The translations under genes and the position numbers were made by a program. A stretch of 64,000 bases of DNA from Desulfomonilaceae bacterium (lineage in GTDB: Bacteria; Desulfobacterota; Desulfomonilia; Desulfomonilales; Desulfomonilaceae): positions 62,001 to 126,000 of the forward strand of contig JBAZSD010000005.1 of assembly GCA_041662605.1 (NCBI GenBank), written 5' to 3'. The stretch's first letter is position 1; the number at the start of each line of letters is the position of its first letter. Shown in pieces: positions 9,032 through 18,686 of the stretch. The notes under the pieces are model-generated. The model did no database searches and was not told the origin of the DNA. It was given only the letters and a program-made list of their open reading frames with translations.

Positions 9032-10375
9032 GTGAAGAATTGGGCGCTTCTTGACAAAAAATATATCTGGCATCCATTTACCCAAATGAATGACTGGTTA
9101 AACGATGATAACCTGATAATAGAACGCGCTGAAGGAGTATACCTTTACGATACAAACGGAAACAAATATCTCGACGGTATTTCGTCCTTGTGGGTCAACA
9201 TTCATGGTCACAGAAAAGAAGAGATTGACCAGGCCATCATAGATCAAATCCACAGGTTTTCTCACTCCACATTGCTGGGCTTGGGCAGTGTAGCCTCAAT
9301 AGAACTCGCCGAAAAACTGATTACAATTACTCCATCCAATCTGGCCAAGGTGTTTTACTCAGATTCAGGGTCTACCTCAGTTGAAGTGGCTCTAAAAATT
9401 GCTTTTCAGTACTGGAAAAACACGGGTAACGAAAAAAAGAAACTTTTCGTTGGATTGGATCAGGCTTATCACGGTGACACTATTGGTTCGGTAAGTTTGG
9501 GAGCCATAGACATTTTCCACAGTATTTTTCATCCTCTTCTTTTTGGCACTCTAGTTATCCCGACTCCTTTTCCATATCACAACCCTGGTTCAACACCAGA
9601 GGAGCTTAAGGACAAATGCCTCAATTCCTTCATGGAATTGGCGGATAAAAGAGCTGATGAGATAGCGGCTCTAGTCGTAGAGCCATGTGTGCAAGGCGCG
9701 GCCGGTATGATCGTGCATCCCAAGGGGTTTCTCAAAGATCTCGAAACCATTTGCAGAAACCATGACATACTTCTTGTTTGCGATGAAGTCGCTACCGGTT
9801 TTGGAAGAACCGGGACAATGTTTGCGTGCGAAAGAGAGAAGGTTCAACCTGACATAATGTGTTTGGCCAAGGGATTGACAGGAGGGTATCTGCCGTTGGC
9901 GGCAACTCTTGTAAGCGACAAAATCTTTGAGGCTTTTCTAGGCCCATATACAGATTATAAAACCTTTTTTCATGGGCATAGCTATACGGGAAACGCCTTG
10001 GCTTGCGCCGCGGCAAGCGCATGTCTGGATATCTTCGACCAGGACCGCGTACTGGAGCGATTACATCAGAAAATAGAATTTCTCAAAAACTGTCTTCTGA
10101 AAAGTTTAGCGGATTTGGATCACGTGGGTGACATCAGACAATGTGGTTTTATGGTGGGAGTCGAGTTGGTAGAAGACAAAAAGCTACGTAAACCCTATCC
10201 AACTGAACTCAGAATAGGAGCGCAAGTTACTCGTAATGTTCGCCGACACGGGGTCATCCTAAGACCTTTGGGCGATGTCGTGGTGCTAATGCCCCCTCTG
10301 TCGATTCAAAACGACGAAATAGAGACCATTGTTAAAGCCACTAGGGAATCTATTCAGGAAGTGTGTGACGTATAA
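9032..10375 (+). CDS. bioA: Adenosylmethionine-8-amino-7-oxononanoate aminotransferase (BioA)
   Basis: PLP-dependent class III aminotransferase that makes 7,8-diaminopelargonate in biotin synthesis. BioA marks: WHPFTQM at the N terminus, SSLWVNIHGH, YSDSGSTSVEVALK, AYHGDTIGSVSLG, the cofactor Asp in LVCDEVATGFGRTG, and the PLP lysine in CLAKGLTGGYLPL (near residue 280). About 447 residues, normal for BioA. Two GTG codons are adjacent (9029, 9032); GGGAG is better spaced for 9032. bioD follows after three bases. The N-terminal YIWHPFTQM favours BioA over other class III transaminases. Confidence 0.95.
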   Translation: MKNWALLDKKYIWHPFTQMNDWLNDDNLIIERAEGVYLYDTNGNKYLDGISSLWVNIHGHRKEEIDQAIIDQIHRFSHSTLLGLGSVASIELAEKLITITPSNLAKVFYSDSGSTSVEVALKIAFQYWKNTGNEKKKLFVGLDQAYHGDTIGSVSLGAIDIFHSIFHPLLFGTLVIPTPFPYHNPGSTPEELKDKCLNSFMELADKRADEIAALVVEPCVQGAAGMIVHPKGFLKDLETICRNHDILLVCDEVATGFGRTGTMFACEREKVQPDIMCLAKGLTGGYLPLAATLVSDKIFEAFLGPYTDYKTFFHGHSYTGNALACAAASACLDIFDQDRVLERLHQKIEFLKNCLLKSLADLDHVGDIRQCGFMVGVELVEDKKLRKPYPTELRIGAQVTRNVRRHGVILRPLGDVVVLMPPLSIQNDEIETIVKATRESIQEVCDV

Positions 10376-10378
10376 AAC

Positions 10379-11092
10379 ATGAAGGGAATCTTCGTAACCG
10401 GAACAGACACAGGCGTAGGTAAAACGCTAATCACCGCGGGATTAACCGCGTTTTATCGAAAAAACGGCATTGATTGTGTAGCCTTAAAACCAGTGGAAAC
10501 TGGCTGCGCCATAAAAGACGGAGAGTTGTTTCCTGAGGATGGGAACTTCCTTTGGACGGCTTCTCAAAATGCTCTGAACATAGATGATGTGGCTCCTTTC
10601 CGGTTTGCATTTCCCGCCGCTCCATACAGAGCGGCCGTTCTGCAGAACAGTCGCCTTAGAATTGCAGATGTGTTGGAGCATATCAGAGCGGTTCAAGAAT
10701 CTCACGATCTGGTGATTGTTGAGGGCGCGGGAGGATTGTTTGTCCCTATTGAAGAGAAAGGAACCTTTATTGATCTAATGGAAAAACTGGGTTTTCCAGT
10801 CATACTGGTAGCTCGCGCAAGGCTAGGAACTATAAATCACACACTCTTAAGCGTAGAATCTCTCGAAAAGAGGAATATCAAAATTTTAAGTGTGATTTTG
10901 TCTAAAGGTGAAATTGCCGAAGGACCCGAAGAAAAGTTCACGGCTCAAGATCTTAAGCGAATGACAGATAGTAAGCGCATTCTTGAATTCCCATATCTTT
11001 CTGAGGATAAGAGAAATGATCCTTTAAAAATCGCCGAAATAATGAGCAAATTTTGGAGTCCGGACATTCTTTTGGGAAGTGATATCCCCTAA
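10379..11092 (+). CDS. bioD: Dethiobiotin synthetase (BioD)
   Basis: ATP-dependent carboxylase that closes the ureido ring to form dethiobiotin from diaminopelargonate. P-loop FVTGTDTGVGKTLIT at residues 5-19, substrate loop LKPVETGC, and VEGAGGLFVPI in the middle; 237 residues is the usual size. Only three bases separate it from bioA, so the two are co-translated; bioB and bioF are not in the window. It converges with ftsK, with about 50 bases between them and no obvious terminator. Confidence 0.96.
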   Translation: MKGIFVTGTDTGVGKTLITAGLTAFYRKNGIDCVALKPVETGCAIKDGELFPEDGNFLWTASQNALNIDDVAPFRFAFPAAPYRAAVLQNSRLRIADVLEHIRAVQESHDLVIVEGAGGLFVPIEEKGTFIDLMEKLGFPVILVARARLGTINHTLLSVESLEKRNIKILSVILSKGEIAEGPEEKFTAQDLKRMTDSKRILEFPYLSEDKRNDPLKIAEIMSKFWSPDILLGSDIP

Positions 11093-11142
11093 CCGACACA
11101 AAATCCATTCATATTCTTTTTGAAAAATGCCTATAGAATAGT

Positions 11143-13800
11143 TTAATCCCTGTCCGGAATATTCTCCAGAGACAAAGCCAACACCTCTCTAGGTCGACTC
11201 GTCCCATCAGATGGGCCGATCAGTCCCTGAGATTCCATTGTTTCTATAATCCTCGCTGCGCGGTTATAGCCGATTCTCATGTGTCTTTGAATCAACGATA
11301 TGGAAGCGTGGCCAATCCTCGTTACAAGCGCAACAGCTTCATCATATTTTTCATCGTCAAGCGCCTCGGATCCAGAACTTGATCCAGAGTCTGATCCATT
11401 TACTATGCTGGATATTTCGGAAAGATAGACAGGCGACCGCTGAGCTTTAGTAAAATCAGCGATTCGTCTTATTTCATTTTCCGACACAAAAGCTCCATGC
11501 AATCGTAGGAGTTTCGATGTCCCCGGCGGCAGGAAAAGCATGTCGCCCATGCCGAGCAGATGTTCAGCGCCCACAGTGTCGATAATGGTTCTTGAATCAG
11601 GTTTGGCCGAAACCTGAAATGAGATTCTGGCAGGGAAATTGGCCTTTATAACTCCTGTAATTACATCAACGGATGGACGCTGAGTCGCCAGGATCAGATG
11701 GATACCAGCCGCCCTGGCCATCTGGGCAAGCCTGGCTATCGAAATTTCTATGTCTTTTGCCGCGACCATCATCAATTCAGCCAGTTCGTCAACAATAATT
11801 ATGATGTATGGAAGTTTTTGCGGATCGTCTTCTCCCTCAGGAGTAGATATTACGCCTGACTGAATCTTTTGATTATAACTCTCAATGTTTTTGGCGCCCG
11901 CTTTGCTGAGTAGTTCGTAACGCCTTTCCATTTCTCTTATTCCCCAACTTAGGACTTTGGGTACTTTGTCCGGATCGGTGACAACAGGATAGATAAGATG
12001 TGGAATGTCCTGATAGTAGGAAAGCTCTAATTTTTTTGGGTCAACCATAATGAATTTGACTTCATCCGGTGAATAAGTCATTAGCCATGAACAAATAAGA
12101 ATGTTAAGTCCGACGGACTTTCCGGTTCCAGTGGCTCCCGCAATTAATAAATGGGGCATTCTAGCCAGGCTTGTCGCAAAAGGCTCGCCGTCAATGCATT
12201 TTCCCAATGCCATTTTAAGTGGGGCTACGTTGGACTTGAAAACTGAAGATTCGATAATTTCCCTAAAATAGACTATTTCCCTGTATAGATTCGGAACCTC
12301 GATACCGACTGTATCTTTTCCGGGGATTGGAGCCACTACCCTTGTTGAGCCTGATTTCAGGGCCATAGCAAGATCATCGCTGGTATTTAATACCCGCCTC
12401 AGAGGAATGCCTGGCGCAAGGCTGATCTCATACATGGTAATGACCGGGCCTGGATGAATCTCAACAACCTGGCCCTTAATCCCAAGATCGCCCAGTTTTT
12501 GCTCTAATATGCCCGCATTCGTCTCCAGCAATCTTTCATCAACAAATCTCTTTGACTGTTCAGGAATGTCTAAAAGATCTATAGGGGGTAGTCGATAATC
12601 CGATTCGGTTGAACCAAAAGTTTGCTCTACCTGTATCGGTTCCAGGTCTAAGTCCGCTCTCTTTGTAACTTTAATGGGTCTGACCTGATTTTGCGTGAGG
12701 TCATCTATTTCCCCAAGTTTTTCCTCTTCAAAAGAATCCGGGCTGTATCCTGGATCATCAATTTGTTGTGATTCCAGCGCGGCGGAAAAGTCTACTTTCT
12801 CGTTGGGTATTGATTCAAGATCTGATTCTTTGATATCTATAGATTTCCAAGGGATAGGATTATGTTGCCTACTTACAAACTCATCTTCAACAGAAGTTGA
12901 TATCGAAGAGTAAGACACATCAGTGTCCGCTTCAGAAACTCGCTCGTCAATCGACCGATGGAACTCATCCTTGGGCAGGAAAGAAAGCCTTTCCCACGCA
13001 TAAACATCGAGGGCTTCTTTTTCAAGGGGCTCGCGCTCCAACAACAAGGGGCTCGATCCCTCCTGGGGAATGATGACCTGAGCCGGCTCCTGGTGGCGTC
13101 TTTGCGATAGCGCAGCTTTTAATGAGCTACGTAACCACGCGAAGGCCAGATTCAATAACGAACTGAGTTTGTCCCGAAAACCAAAATTCAAGAGGTTGAG
13201 AGTTCCAGCCGACGGGAAACAGAACAACAACACTTTGATCAAGGAGCCTCTGGTCAATTCTAAAACACAAATGATGAAAATAGTTATACTGATCACAAGA
13301 CTCCCGGCCTGACCAAAAAACTTGCAAAGTCCGGCGTTGACAATACTTCCTACTGCGCCCCCGGCGTTATGAGGAGAAAAATTCAAAATCGTCAAGGAGG
13401 AATACCGGTCTATCAATGAACAGAGGATCAAAGTTAACACGAGAAAACTTACGGAATCCCAAAGGCGTGTATGTTTGGGTGAGGATTGGGACAGAAACTT
13501 GATCCCGGTCATGGCGAAGAAAAACGGGATAAAAAACGAACACACACCAATTAACTGGGCTAGAGCGTCAGCTATGTGTGATCCTATCAAACCGCAAAGA
13601 TTGTGAATTTCAGATCGACGAGTTACTACATTGAAAGAAGGGTCCCGAGGATCGTATGACACTAAACAGATCAGCAAGAAAATTGAACAACCGAACCAGA
13701 CTATGGCTTTTAATTCGGTTCGGCCGAATTTTGCCTGGTTCAAATCAGCGTCAGGGATTTTCTTGAATAATTGTTTGTTTTCAAGTGCATTTGATACCAT
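11143..13800 (-). CDS. ftsK: DNA translocase FtsK/SpoIIIE
   Basis: Septal DNA pump for chromosome segregation. The N-terminal ~200 residues hold four membrane helices, followed by an acidic variable linker (~200-425). The motor domain has Walker A GATGTGKSVGLN (near residue 550), Walker B-like PYIIIIVDELAELMM, LATQRPSVDVITG and the DSRTIID motif. The C terminus is the winged-helix gamma domain that reads polar KOPS sites (YDEAVALVTRIGHASISLIQ through RPREVL). I prefer the ATG at 13800, which has AAGGA eight bases upstream; a TTG 21 bases earlier is the longer option. Length ~885 is ordinary. Confidence 0.96.
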   Translation of the reverse strand: MVSNALENKQLFKKIPDADLNQAKFGRTELKAIVWFGCSIFLLICLVSYDPRDPSFNVVTRRSEIHNLCGLIGSHIADALAQLIGVCSFFIPFFFAMTGIKFLSQSSPKHTRLWDSVSFLVLTLILCSLIDRYSSLTILNFSPHNAGGAVGSIVNAGLCKFFGQAGSLVISITIFIICVLELTRGSLIKVLLFCFPSAGTLNLLNFGFRDKLSSLLNLAFAWLRSSLKAALSQRRHQEPAQVIIPQEGSSPLLLEREPLEKEALDVYAWERLSFLPKDEFHRSIDERVSEADTDVSYSSISTSVEDEFVSRQHNPIPWKSIDIKESDLESIPNEKVDFSAALESQQIDDPGYSPDSFEEEKLGEIDDLTQNQVRPIKVTKRADLDLEPIQVEQTFGSTESDYRLPPIDLLDIPEQSKRFVDERLLETNAGILEQKLGDLGIKGQVVEIHPGPVITMYEISLAPGIPLRRVLNTSDDLAMALKSGSTRVVAPIPGKDTVGIEVPNLYREIVYFREIIESSVFKSNVAPLKMALGKCIDGEPFATSLARMPHLLIAGATGTGKSVGLNILICSWLMTYSPDEVKFIMVDPKKLELSYYQDIPHLIYPVVTDPDKVPKVLSWGIREMERRYELLSKAGAKNIESYNQKIQSGVISTPEGEDDPQKLPYIIIIVDELAELMMVAAKDIEISIARLAQMARAAGIHLILATQRPSVDVITGVIKANFPARISFQVSAKPDSRTIIDTVGAEHLLGMGDMLFLPPGTSKLLRLHGAFVSENEIRRIADFTKAQRSPVYLSEISSIVNGSDSGSSSGSEALDDEKYDEAVALVTRIGHASISLIQRHMRIGYNRAARIIETMESQGLIGPSDGTSRPREVLALSLENIPDRD

Positions 13801-14089
13801 ACAAGGGGTCCTTGCGATCAAATAAAATGGGCTCGCAACCTTTCAAGGCAATATTCAAACAAGGATGTTCTGATTGCTATACAACAAATAATAGCATAAT
13901 CAAAAAGATGATTCAATAACATAGTCCATAATAACATCTAATAATACTTTGATATATTCTATAATTACTATAATCCATTGATATAGTGTATCTATTATGC
14001 AAAATATCAATAAGTGAATTGAGGCGCCAGTGGTTGGAGCGAGATCTTGCGATTCCCATTTCACATAAAAGTGATTAAATGTGTAAAAA

Positions 14090-14104
14090 TCCTTTTGTAA
14101 AGGA
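14090..14104 (+). promoter_or_regulatory. Hairpin covering the ribosome site of the small Cys-rich gene
   Basis: TCCTTT and AAAGGA form a perfect 6-bp stem with a three-base loop. The right arm is part of the AAAGGAG Shine-Dalgarno site of the gene at 14114, so in RNA this hairpin would hide it. Six base pairs is modest, so the effect is uncertain. Confidence 0.4.
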
Positions 14105-14113
14105 GTGAAAGTG

Positions 14114-14272
14114 ATGGTTTACGAACGTGGATGTGAAAACTGTAACGCAGGCTGCACTGGAAGACACGATGCTGAACAGCGCGCCGAAGAAATAAAATCT
14201 GGTCCATATCTGCTGATTTCGGGAATACTGATTTTAGCGTTTAGCGTTATTATGAAATGGTATTTTTATTAG
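14114..14272 (+). CDS. Tiny Cys-rich single-pass membrane peptide
   Basis: A 52-residue frame with AAAGGAG at good spacing. The N-terminal ~30 residues are polar and carry CENCNAGC followed by a His (GRHDAEQ); the last ~20 residues form one membrane helix (PYLLISGILILAFSVIMKW). It could bind a metal ion or Fe-S cluster at the membrane surface. I do not recognise a named family. It faces the DtxR-type metalloregulator gene end to end, suggesting metal biology, but that is inference. An adjacent GTG at 14111 is an alternative start. The good ribosome site and clean topology argue it is real. Confidence 0.65.
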   Translation: MVYERGCENCNAGCTGRHDAEQRAEEIKSGPYLLISGILILAFSVIMKWYFY

Positions 14273-14319
14273 AAGAAAAGACGCTAGCGAATAAGTAGGC
14301 GTCCGAAGTGTACTCTGGA

Positions 14320-15072
14320 CTAAACGGGCTTGACAAAAATCCTTGAGGCGTCATGTTTATTCATGTTTACATGATAGCCGTTAATATTGAGGCTCAGATC
14401 ACGACCAAGGTCTTTCTGGAATTCAATTTCAACAGTAACACCTTCCGTTAGCCCCTCTTGGGACAAATTCTCCGTAAAATCTTCAAGACCCTGAATTTGT
14501 TGAATGACCACTCGAGTTCCCGGCGCGGCTTCGGCAAGTGTCATTCCGCCTTCAAGGGCTTTTCGTTGCGCTGTCGCCCTGTCCAGAATTTTCCTTCGGG
14601 CCTGTTCCAGACAGACTAGGCAATCATGGCATGATTCAGCGCTGGTTTCCATCCATTTGGATTGATCAACCGGACAAGTCTGAACAAATTCAAGAAATCG
14701 GATCAACTTGTTTATCACTTCGGGGTCCAAATGATGTTCTATGCGGCATGCGTTATCTTCAGCGACATTATCGTTAATCTGTAAGACGCTTGAAAGAAAA
14801 CGTTTCAAAATTTCGTGCTTTCGAACTATCTCTCTGGCTCTGGAAATTCCCTTTTCCGTCAATGTGATGAACTGGTGTGGATCATATCTAATAAGTCCTC
14901 TGGTTCCCAGTATCTTGAGAGCTGAACTCACAGAAGACATCTTGACGCCTAATCTATTGGCTATATCTCGGACCCTCGCGATTCTGCTTTCCTGTTCGAG
15001 ATGGTAGATAACCTCCAGATAGTCTTCCATCGCTGAAGTCAGGTTTGTTGGGGTATCAGCAGGCGTCATCAT
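14320..15072 (-). CDS. DtxR/MntR-family metal-dependent repressor with FeoA-like domain
   Basis: Iron- or manganese-responsive transcription regulator, 250 residues. Residues ~12-75 form the winged helix (AMEDYLEVIYHLEQE, RVRDIANRLGVKMSSVSSALK), followed by the dimerisation/metal domain with metal-type residues (KHEILKRF, EDNACRIEHHLDPE). There is a cysteine-containing link (CPVD, CHDCLVC) and a C-terminal SH3/FeoA domain (LAEAAPGTRVVIQ, INGYHVNMNKHDASRI). AGGGA precedes the ATG. It probably controls iron or manganese genes, possibly feoAB 10 kb away. The extra cysteines in the linker (about residues 135-152) are unusual. Confidence 0.9.
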   Translation of the reverse strand: MMTPADTPTNLTSAMEDYLEVIYHLEQESRIARVRDIANRLGVKMSSVSSALKILGTRGLIRYDPHQFITLTEKGISRAREIVRKHEILKRFLSSVLQINDNVAEDNACRIEHHLDPEVINKLIRFLEFVQTCPVDQSKWMETSAESCHDCLVCLEQARRKILDRATAQRKALEGGMTLAEAAPGTRVVIQQIQGLEDFTENLSQEGLTEGVTVEIEFQKDLGRDLSLNINGYHVNMNKHDASRIFVKPV

Positions 15073-15307
15073 TATTCCCTAAAATCTAACATATCTAAAT
15101 GATATAAAATATGCCATCATGGCCTTTCAGTTTCAATACTTTTAAAGATTTGATCCTTATTTAGATCTGACTGTCCCCCATCATGATTTCGACCTGAGTC
15201 TACACTAACCCATTATTTACGGGCGTGTCTTGATAAAATTTTATGGAAGGACAGAATGTTGATGGTGGGAAAAATTCAGAATCGAGACCCGAAAGAACCG
15301 GACAATC

Positions 15308-15586
15308 TCAGTTCTCGTCGTCGTTTTTAGGTTGTTCGATGTGATCCCATGTGTTCAGATTCACCGGTCCCTTGGAAAGTCTGTGATACTGCCAGGCCAG
15401 ATGGCAATGTAAAATAATTTCTTCAACCCAGTCTCTCATGTCGCACATCACACCAAAATCACCTGATTCTTCTTCTCGTTCAGCTCCCTGCTTGACCGTG
15501 GAGTCGACTTTCATCAGGAGTTCAAACATTCTATTAAAACACTTGTGAACATGCAGCTCAAATTCGTCAGCATTTGAAAATTTCAC
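15308..15586 (-). CDS. Hypothetical small soluble protein
   Basis: About 92 residues, no signal or membrane segment, rich in acidic residues with several His and Cys (HVHKCFNRMF, MCDMRDWVEEIILHCHLAWQYH). The His/Cys pattern could suggest metal binding, but I do not recognise a family. A GTG at 15586 has AAAGG eight bases upstream; a GTG at 15595 is too close to that site. It follows the universal-stress gene on the same strand after 135 bases, which include an inverted repeat (AGGCCGA at 15628, TCGGCCT at 15671). Confidence 0.6.
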   Translation of the reverse strand: MKFSNADEFELHVHKCFNRMFELLMKVDSTVKQGAEREEESGDFGVMCDMRDWVEEIILHCHLAWQYHRLSKGPVNLNTWDHIEQPKNDDEN

Positions 15587-15721
15587 AGGGCACACCTTTA
15601 AAAAAAACGTTGGTTAGGCCATTTTCAAGGCCGATCTCTTTTATTCTTGAAAACTAAGCTTGTAAGAGAGTCGGCCTGAAAAACGATTCGGGAAACTAAC
15701 ACCTATCAATTCGGTATAAAA

Positions 15722-16258
15722 CTATTTAACACGATTTAGCAGACGCCACTTTCCTTCAGGGATGTCAAGTTGATCCAAAACGTTCTTAGCGGCATCATTG
15801 ATATAGAACATATCAGGAGCTTCCGGACCCACCAGCACGACTGGCCCATGAAATTTCCTTGAAAACTCCTCTATTGTCGTCGTGCCTCCGAAATCCGCTC
15901 CTTTCGACTGATAACCGATCACTAAAACTTCATAATCTCCCTTTTTGAAGCATCTTCTTAATTCAATTTCATTTACGCCTTCACACAAACGAAACCCCAC
16001 GTCAACATAATCTCCCAGCTTGCTATCATAGCCCATGCGTAGTTCTTTGTCCTTTTGAGCTATTAGATCCGGCGTCACTGAAGCGGTTTCAGTTTTGTCC
16101 GCGTCCACAAAAACTACGTCTCTTCTAAGAGTATAAGGTGATTCAAGAAAATGAAAAATATTAAGTTTTGTTTGATGCTTTCTTGCAAGCTCCAAGGCGT
16201 AATCAAACGCCCAATCTCCTTGTCGTGAAAAAAGTGCGCATAACCCTATTCCGTTCAT
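15722..16258 (-). CDS. Universal stress protein (UspA-like)
   Basis: 178 residues with the Usp alpha/beta pattern: N-terminal strand then a helix (GDWAFDYALELARKHQTKLNIFHFLE), the strand DYEVLVIGYQSKG, and a C-terminal segment resembling the ATP-binding loop (GGTTTIEEFSRKFHGPVVLVGPE). The canonical GxxGS is altered to GGTTTIE, so nucleotide binding is uncertain. AGGAGG lies six bases before the ATG. The gene begins 32 bases after the histidine kinase stop and is probably co-transcribed with it, so it may act in the same stress response. Confidence 0.75.
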   Translation of the reverse strand: MNGIGLCALFSRQGDWAFDYALELARKHQTKLNIFHFLESPYTLRRDVVFVDADKTETASVTPDLIAQKDKELRMGYDSKLGDYVDVGFRLCEGVNEIELRRCFKKGDYEVLVIGYQSKGADFGGTTTIEEFSRKFHGPVVLVGPEAPDMFYINDAAKNVLDQLDIPEGKWRLLNRVK

Positions 16259-16290
16259 TTGTTTCCTCCTGACTTGATATCCTTAAGTTA

Positions 16291-18543
16291 CTAAACTTTG
16301 AGTTCTTTCTCCTGATTTATGTCCTTTGGAAATGTGTCCTTTCTAATGGGCAGTTCGACAATGAACTTGGATCCCTGTCCCAATTCGGACTCAGCCCTGA
16401 TGACTCCTCCATGCTCGTGTATTACCTTCCTGGTGATCACCAGACCCAACCCTGTCCCTTTCGATCCTTTTGTAGAGTAAAACTTTGTAAAGAGGTTTTG
16501 GCGTACTTCTTCGCTCATGCCTGCCCCATCGTCAGAAATTTCAATGGTTAAAAGTTCTGTGTCCACTCGACCTGATACTACGACACGGTGAGTGACTTCG
16601 GTATCCCCGGTCTGGCATGCGTGTATGGCGTTTGAAACCAGGTTTGACAGAGCGCTGTGGATTCCACCGGGATCTATAAGACAAGAACACATTGTTCCTT
16701 GAAAATCTCGAACGAGCTGAATACCTTCATCTTTTGCCTTGGCATCATAAAGATCACAAACCTCTGTGAGTAATTGACCGAATTCATAGAGTTTGTATTC
16801 AGGCTCTCTTTCTTTTGAGGCGTAAAGAATCCCTTTCACCAAATCCGAAATCTTCTCAACATTGTTTTTGACCATCGCCCAACCAGCCTTAACCCTATCC
16901 TCGCGATTCCGGGTCAATCCTGAATCAAGCACATAAACCCCACCCTGCAACCCAGCCAGAATATTTTTTATTGAGTGAGACATCCCGGCTATGGTCTCCC
17001 CGAGAATAGCCAATTCTCCCTGAAGCCTTTTGATTTCGGTTATATTGGTGCTCATCTCCATTACAGCCACAATTGCGCCATTTTCATCAGTTACTGGCGC
17101 CGTGTAGACTATAATGTAGGTGTCTTCTCCATTTTTCCTCCAAACCTCTTCGGAGTAGTTGGTACAACCGTCAAGAAAGGTCTTTTCTACCGGGCAATTG
17201 TCGCATTTCTTTTCAAAGCTTTTGTAAACCTGGAAACACTTTTGTCCTTCGCCTGGACCAAAATCGCGCGAAAAAAAATTGTTGGTTCTGATAATATTAA
17301 AATCTTTGTCCACTACTGTAAGATAACAAGGGACACTTTCGAACAGATATTGAAATTCCTGCCGTTTTTTTTCTATCTTAAACTGAAGCTTTTTTAACAA
17401 CGTCACATCAACAGCCATTTCTAACACTTCCTCAACTTTACCTTTATCATCAAAAATAGGAGAGGTTTTTACTATTACGTTGGTTTGACTGCCGTTGATG
17501 CTCCAGACTTCTTCTGACTGGTGGGACGCTCCATCATAGAAACTTTTTTCTACTGGGCAATTTTTGCAGCGAGAGGTTTTATTCTTATAACCCGAAAAAC
17601 AGTGCTGATTGACCTTGTCTCCGAATTCGGACTTAAACGATCTATTGGCGCGCGTGATACGAAAATCCCTGTCAATCACCGTCAGGTAACACGGAACGTC
17701 ATCAAATAACGATTTATACATTCTTCGACTGGTTTCGAGTTCATTTGTTCGCTGATTTATTTGAAAACTCATGCGATCGAAATCTCTGGCTAAGTCAGCT
17801 ATTTCATCGTTGCCCCCGGCTTTCTGGCGAGGAACGTACTCCCCTCTGGCCATTTTCGAAGCTTTTTCCTGTAGGTTTCTAATCGTGGGGTTGACGAATA
17901 CCAACACCGCTACGCCACTTACGCTACAAACCACGAGAAATAGAAGGGTAGCAAAAACAATTGTCTTGCGTGCGCCCTGAGAAATTTCCCTGTTTATCCC
18001 CTCCAAACCAATTTTTACCTCTACCGCCCCGAGAATAGGGTCGTCCTCCGGACGAGTGTGGCATGCTGCGGCCGAACAACTCTGGGCGTTTAACAATGGG
18101 TTAACGACAGAGATAAGCGTACTGTCCTTGGAAATGCTGTGCCTTATTTTCGGGTTTGATTTCAAATCGTTCAAAAGAGGGTCGTCAAATCCGTCCGTCT
18201 GGACAGGCGTCTTTATTTGTCTTGATGTATAGTGAAGAACGCCTTTCTGATCATAAATATTAATTTCCTTGAAACCTTCAGTTAGGCCGATTGCGTTTAT
18301 AATTTGCCTGATGACACCCCTTTCCTTAGTCATCATGCCGTTCCATATGGCAGCTTTGGTAACCTCAGAATCCTTAACGGACTCCCGAACTGCCTTTTTA
18401 ATTAAACTGGTTTCTTGAGAAGATATTGTGTGATAAGAGAAGATCAATAACGCCAGTAGCATTACCATTCCGGCGTAATAACTTAGCTTGAAGCTCAAGC
18501 TTCGTGTAAATTTGGTCACAAAATGGATGACGTTCTTGAGCAT
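16291..18543 (-). CDS. Membrane sensor histidine kinase with heme-like motif and two Cys-rich PAS domains
   Basis: 750 residues. One membrane helix (~20-40), a periplasmic domain with C156-x4-C161-H162 (a CX4CH heme-c type motif), a second helix (~193-218), then HAMP. Two tandem PAS domains (~275-385 and ~395-505) share identically spaced cysteines: C285, C315, C326, C329 and C406, C436, C447, C450. The kinase core follows, with phospho-acceptor H523 in GMSHSIKN, then the ATP lid (DDGAGMS, GSKGTGLGL). It probably senses redox state or a periplasmic ligand. The receiver protein encoded just upstream is the likely partner. Weak ribosome site. Confidence 0.9.
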   Translation of the reverse strand: MLKNVIHFVTKFTRSLSFKLSYYAGMVMLLALLIFSYHTISSQETSLIKKAVRESVKDSEVTKAAIWNGMMTKERGVIRQIINAIGLTEGFKEINIYDQKGVLHYTSRQIKTPVQTDGFDDPLLNDLKSNPKIRHSISKDSTLISVVNPLLNAQSCSAAACHTRPEDDPILGAVEVKIGLEGINREISQGARKTIVFATLLFLVVCSVSGVAVLVFVNPTIRNLQEKASKMARGEYVPRQKAGGNDEIADLARDFDRMSFQINQRTNELETSRRMYKSLFDDVPCYLTVIDRDFRITRANRSFKSEFGDKVNQHCFSGYKNKTSRCKNCPVEKSFYDGASHQSEEVWSINGSQTNVIVKTSPIFDDKGKVEEVLEMAVDVTLLKKLQFKIEKKRQEFQYLFESVPCYLTVVDKDFNIIRTNNFFSRDFGPGEGQKCFQVYKSFEKKCDNCPVEKTFLDGCTNYSEEVWRKNGEDTYIIVYTAPVTDENGAIVAVMEMSTNITEIKRLQGELAILGETIAGMSHSIKNILAGLQGGVYVLDSGLTRNREDRVKAGWAMVKNNVEKISDLVKGILYASKEREPEYKLYEFGQLLTEVCDLYDAKAKDEGIQLVRDFQGTMCSCLIDPGGIHSALSNLVSNAIHACQTGDTEVTHRVVVSGRVDTELLTIEISDDGAGMSEEVRQNLFTKFYSTKGSKGTGLGLVITRKVIHEHGGVIRAESELGQGSKFIVELPIRKDTFPKDINQEKELKV

Positions 18544-18686
18544 AGCGCCTAATCAAAAAGGTGTAATATGCTGTGGGTGGAGGAAGCTTCGTCAACAACT
18601 TCCACTAGTCAAGAACGCCATCAGGAACAATGTCCGAGAATAAAAAATCAACGGTTTCATAAACAGTCTGAAACCCGATATTCTTG

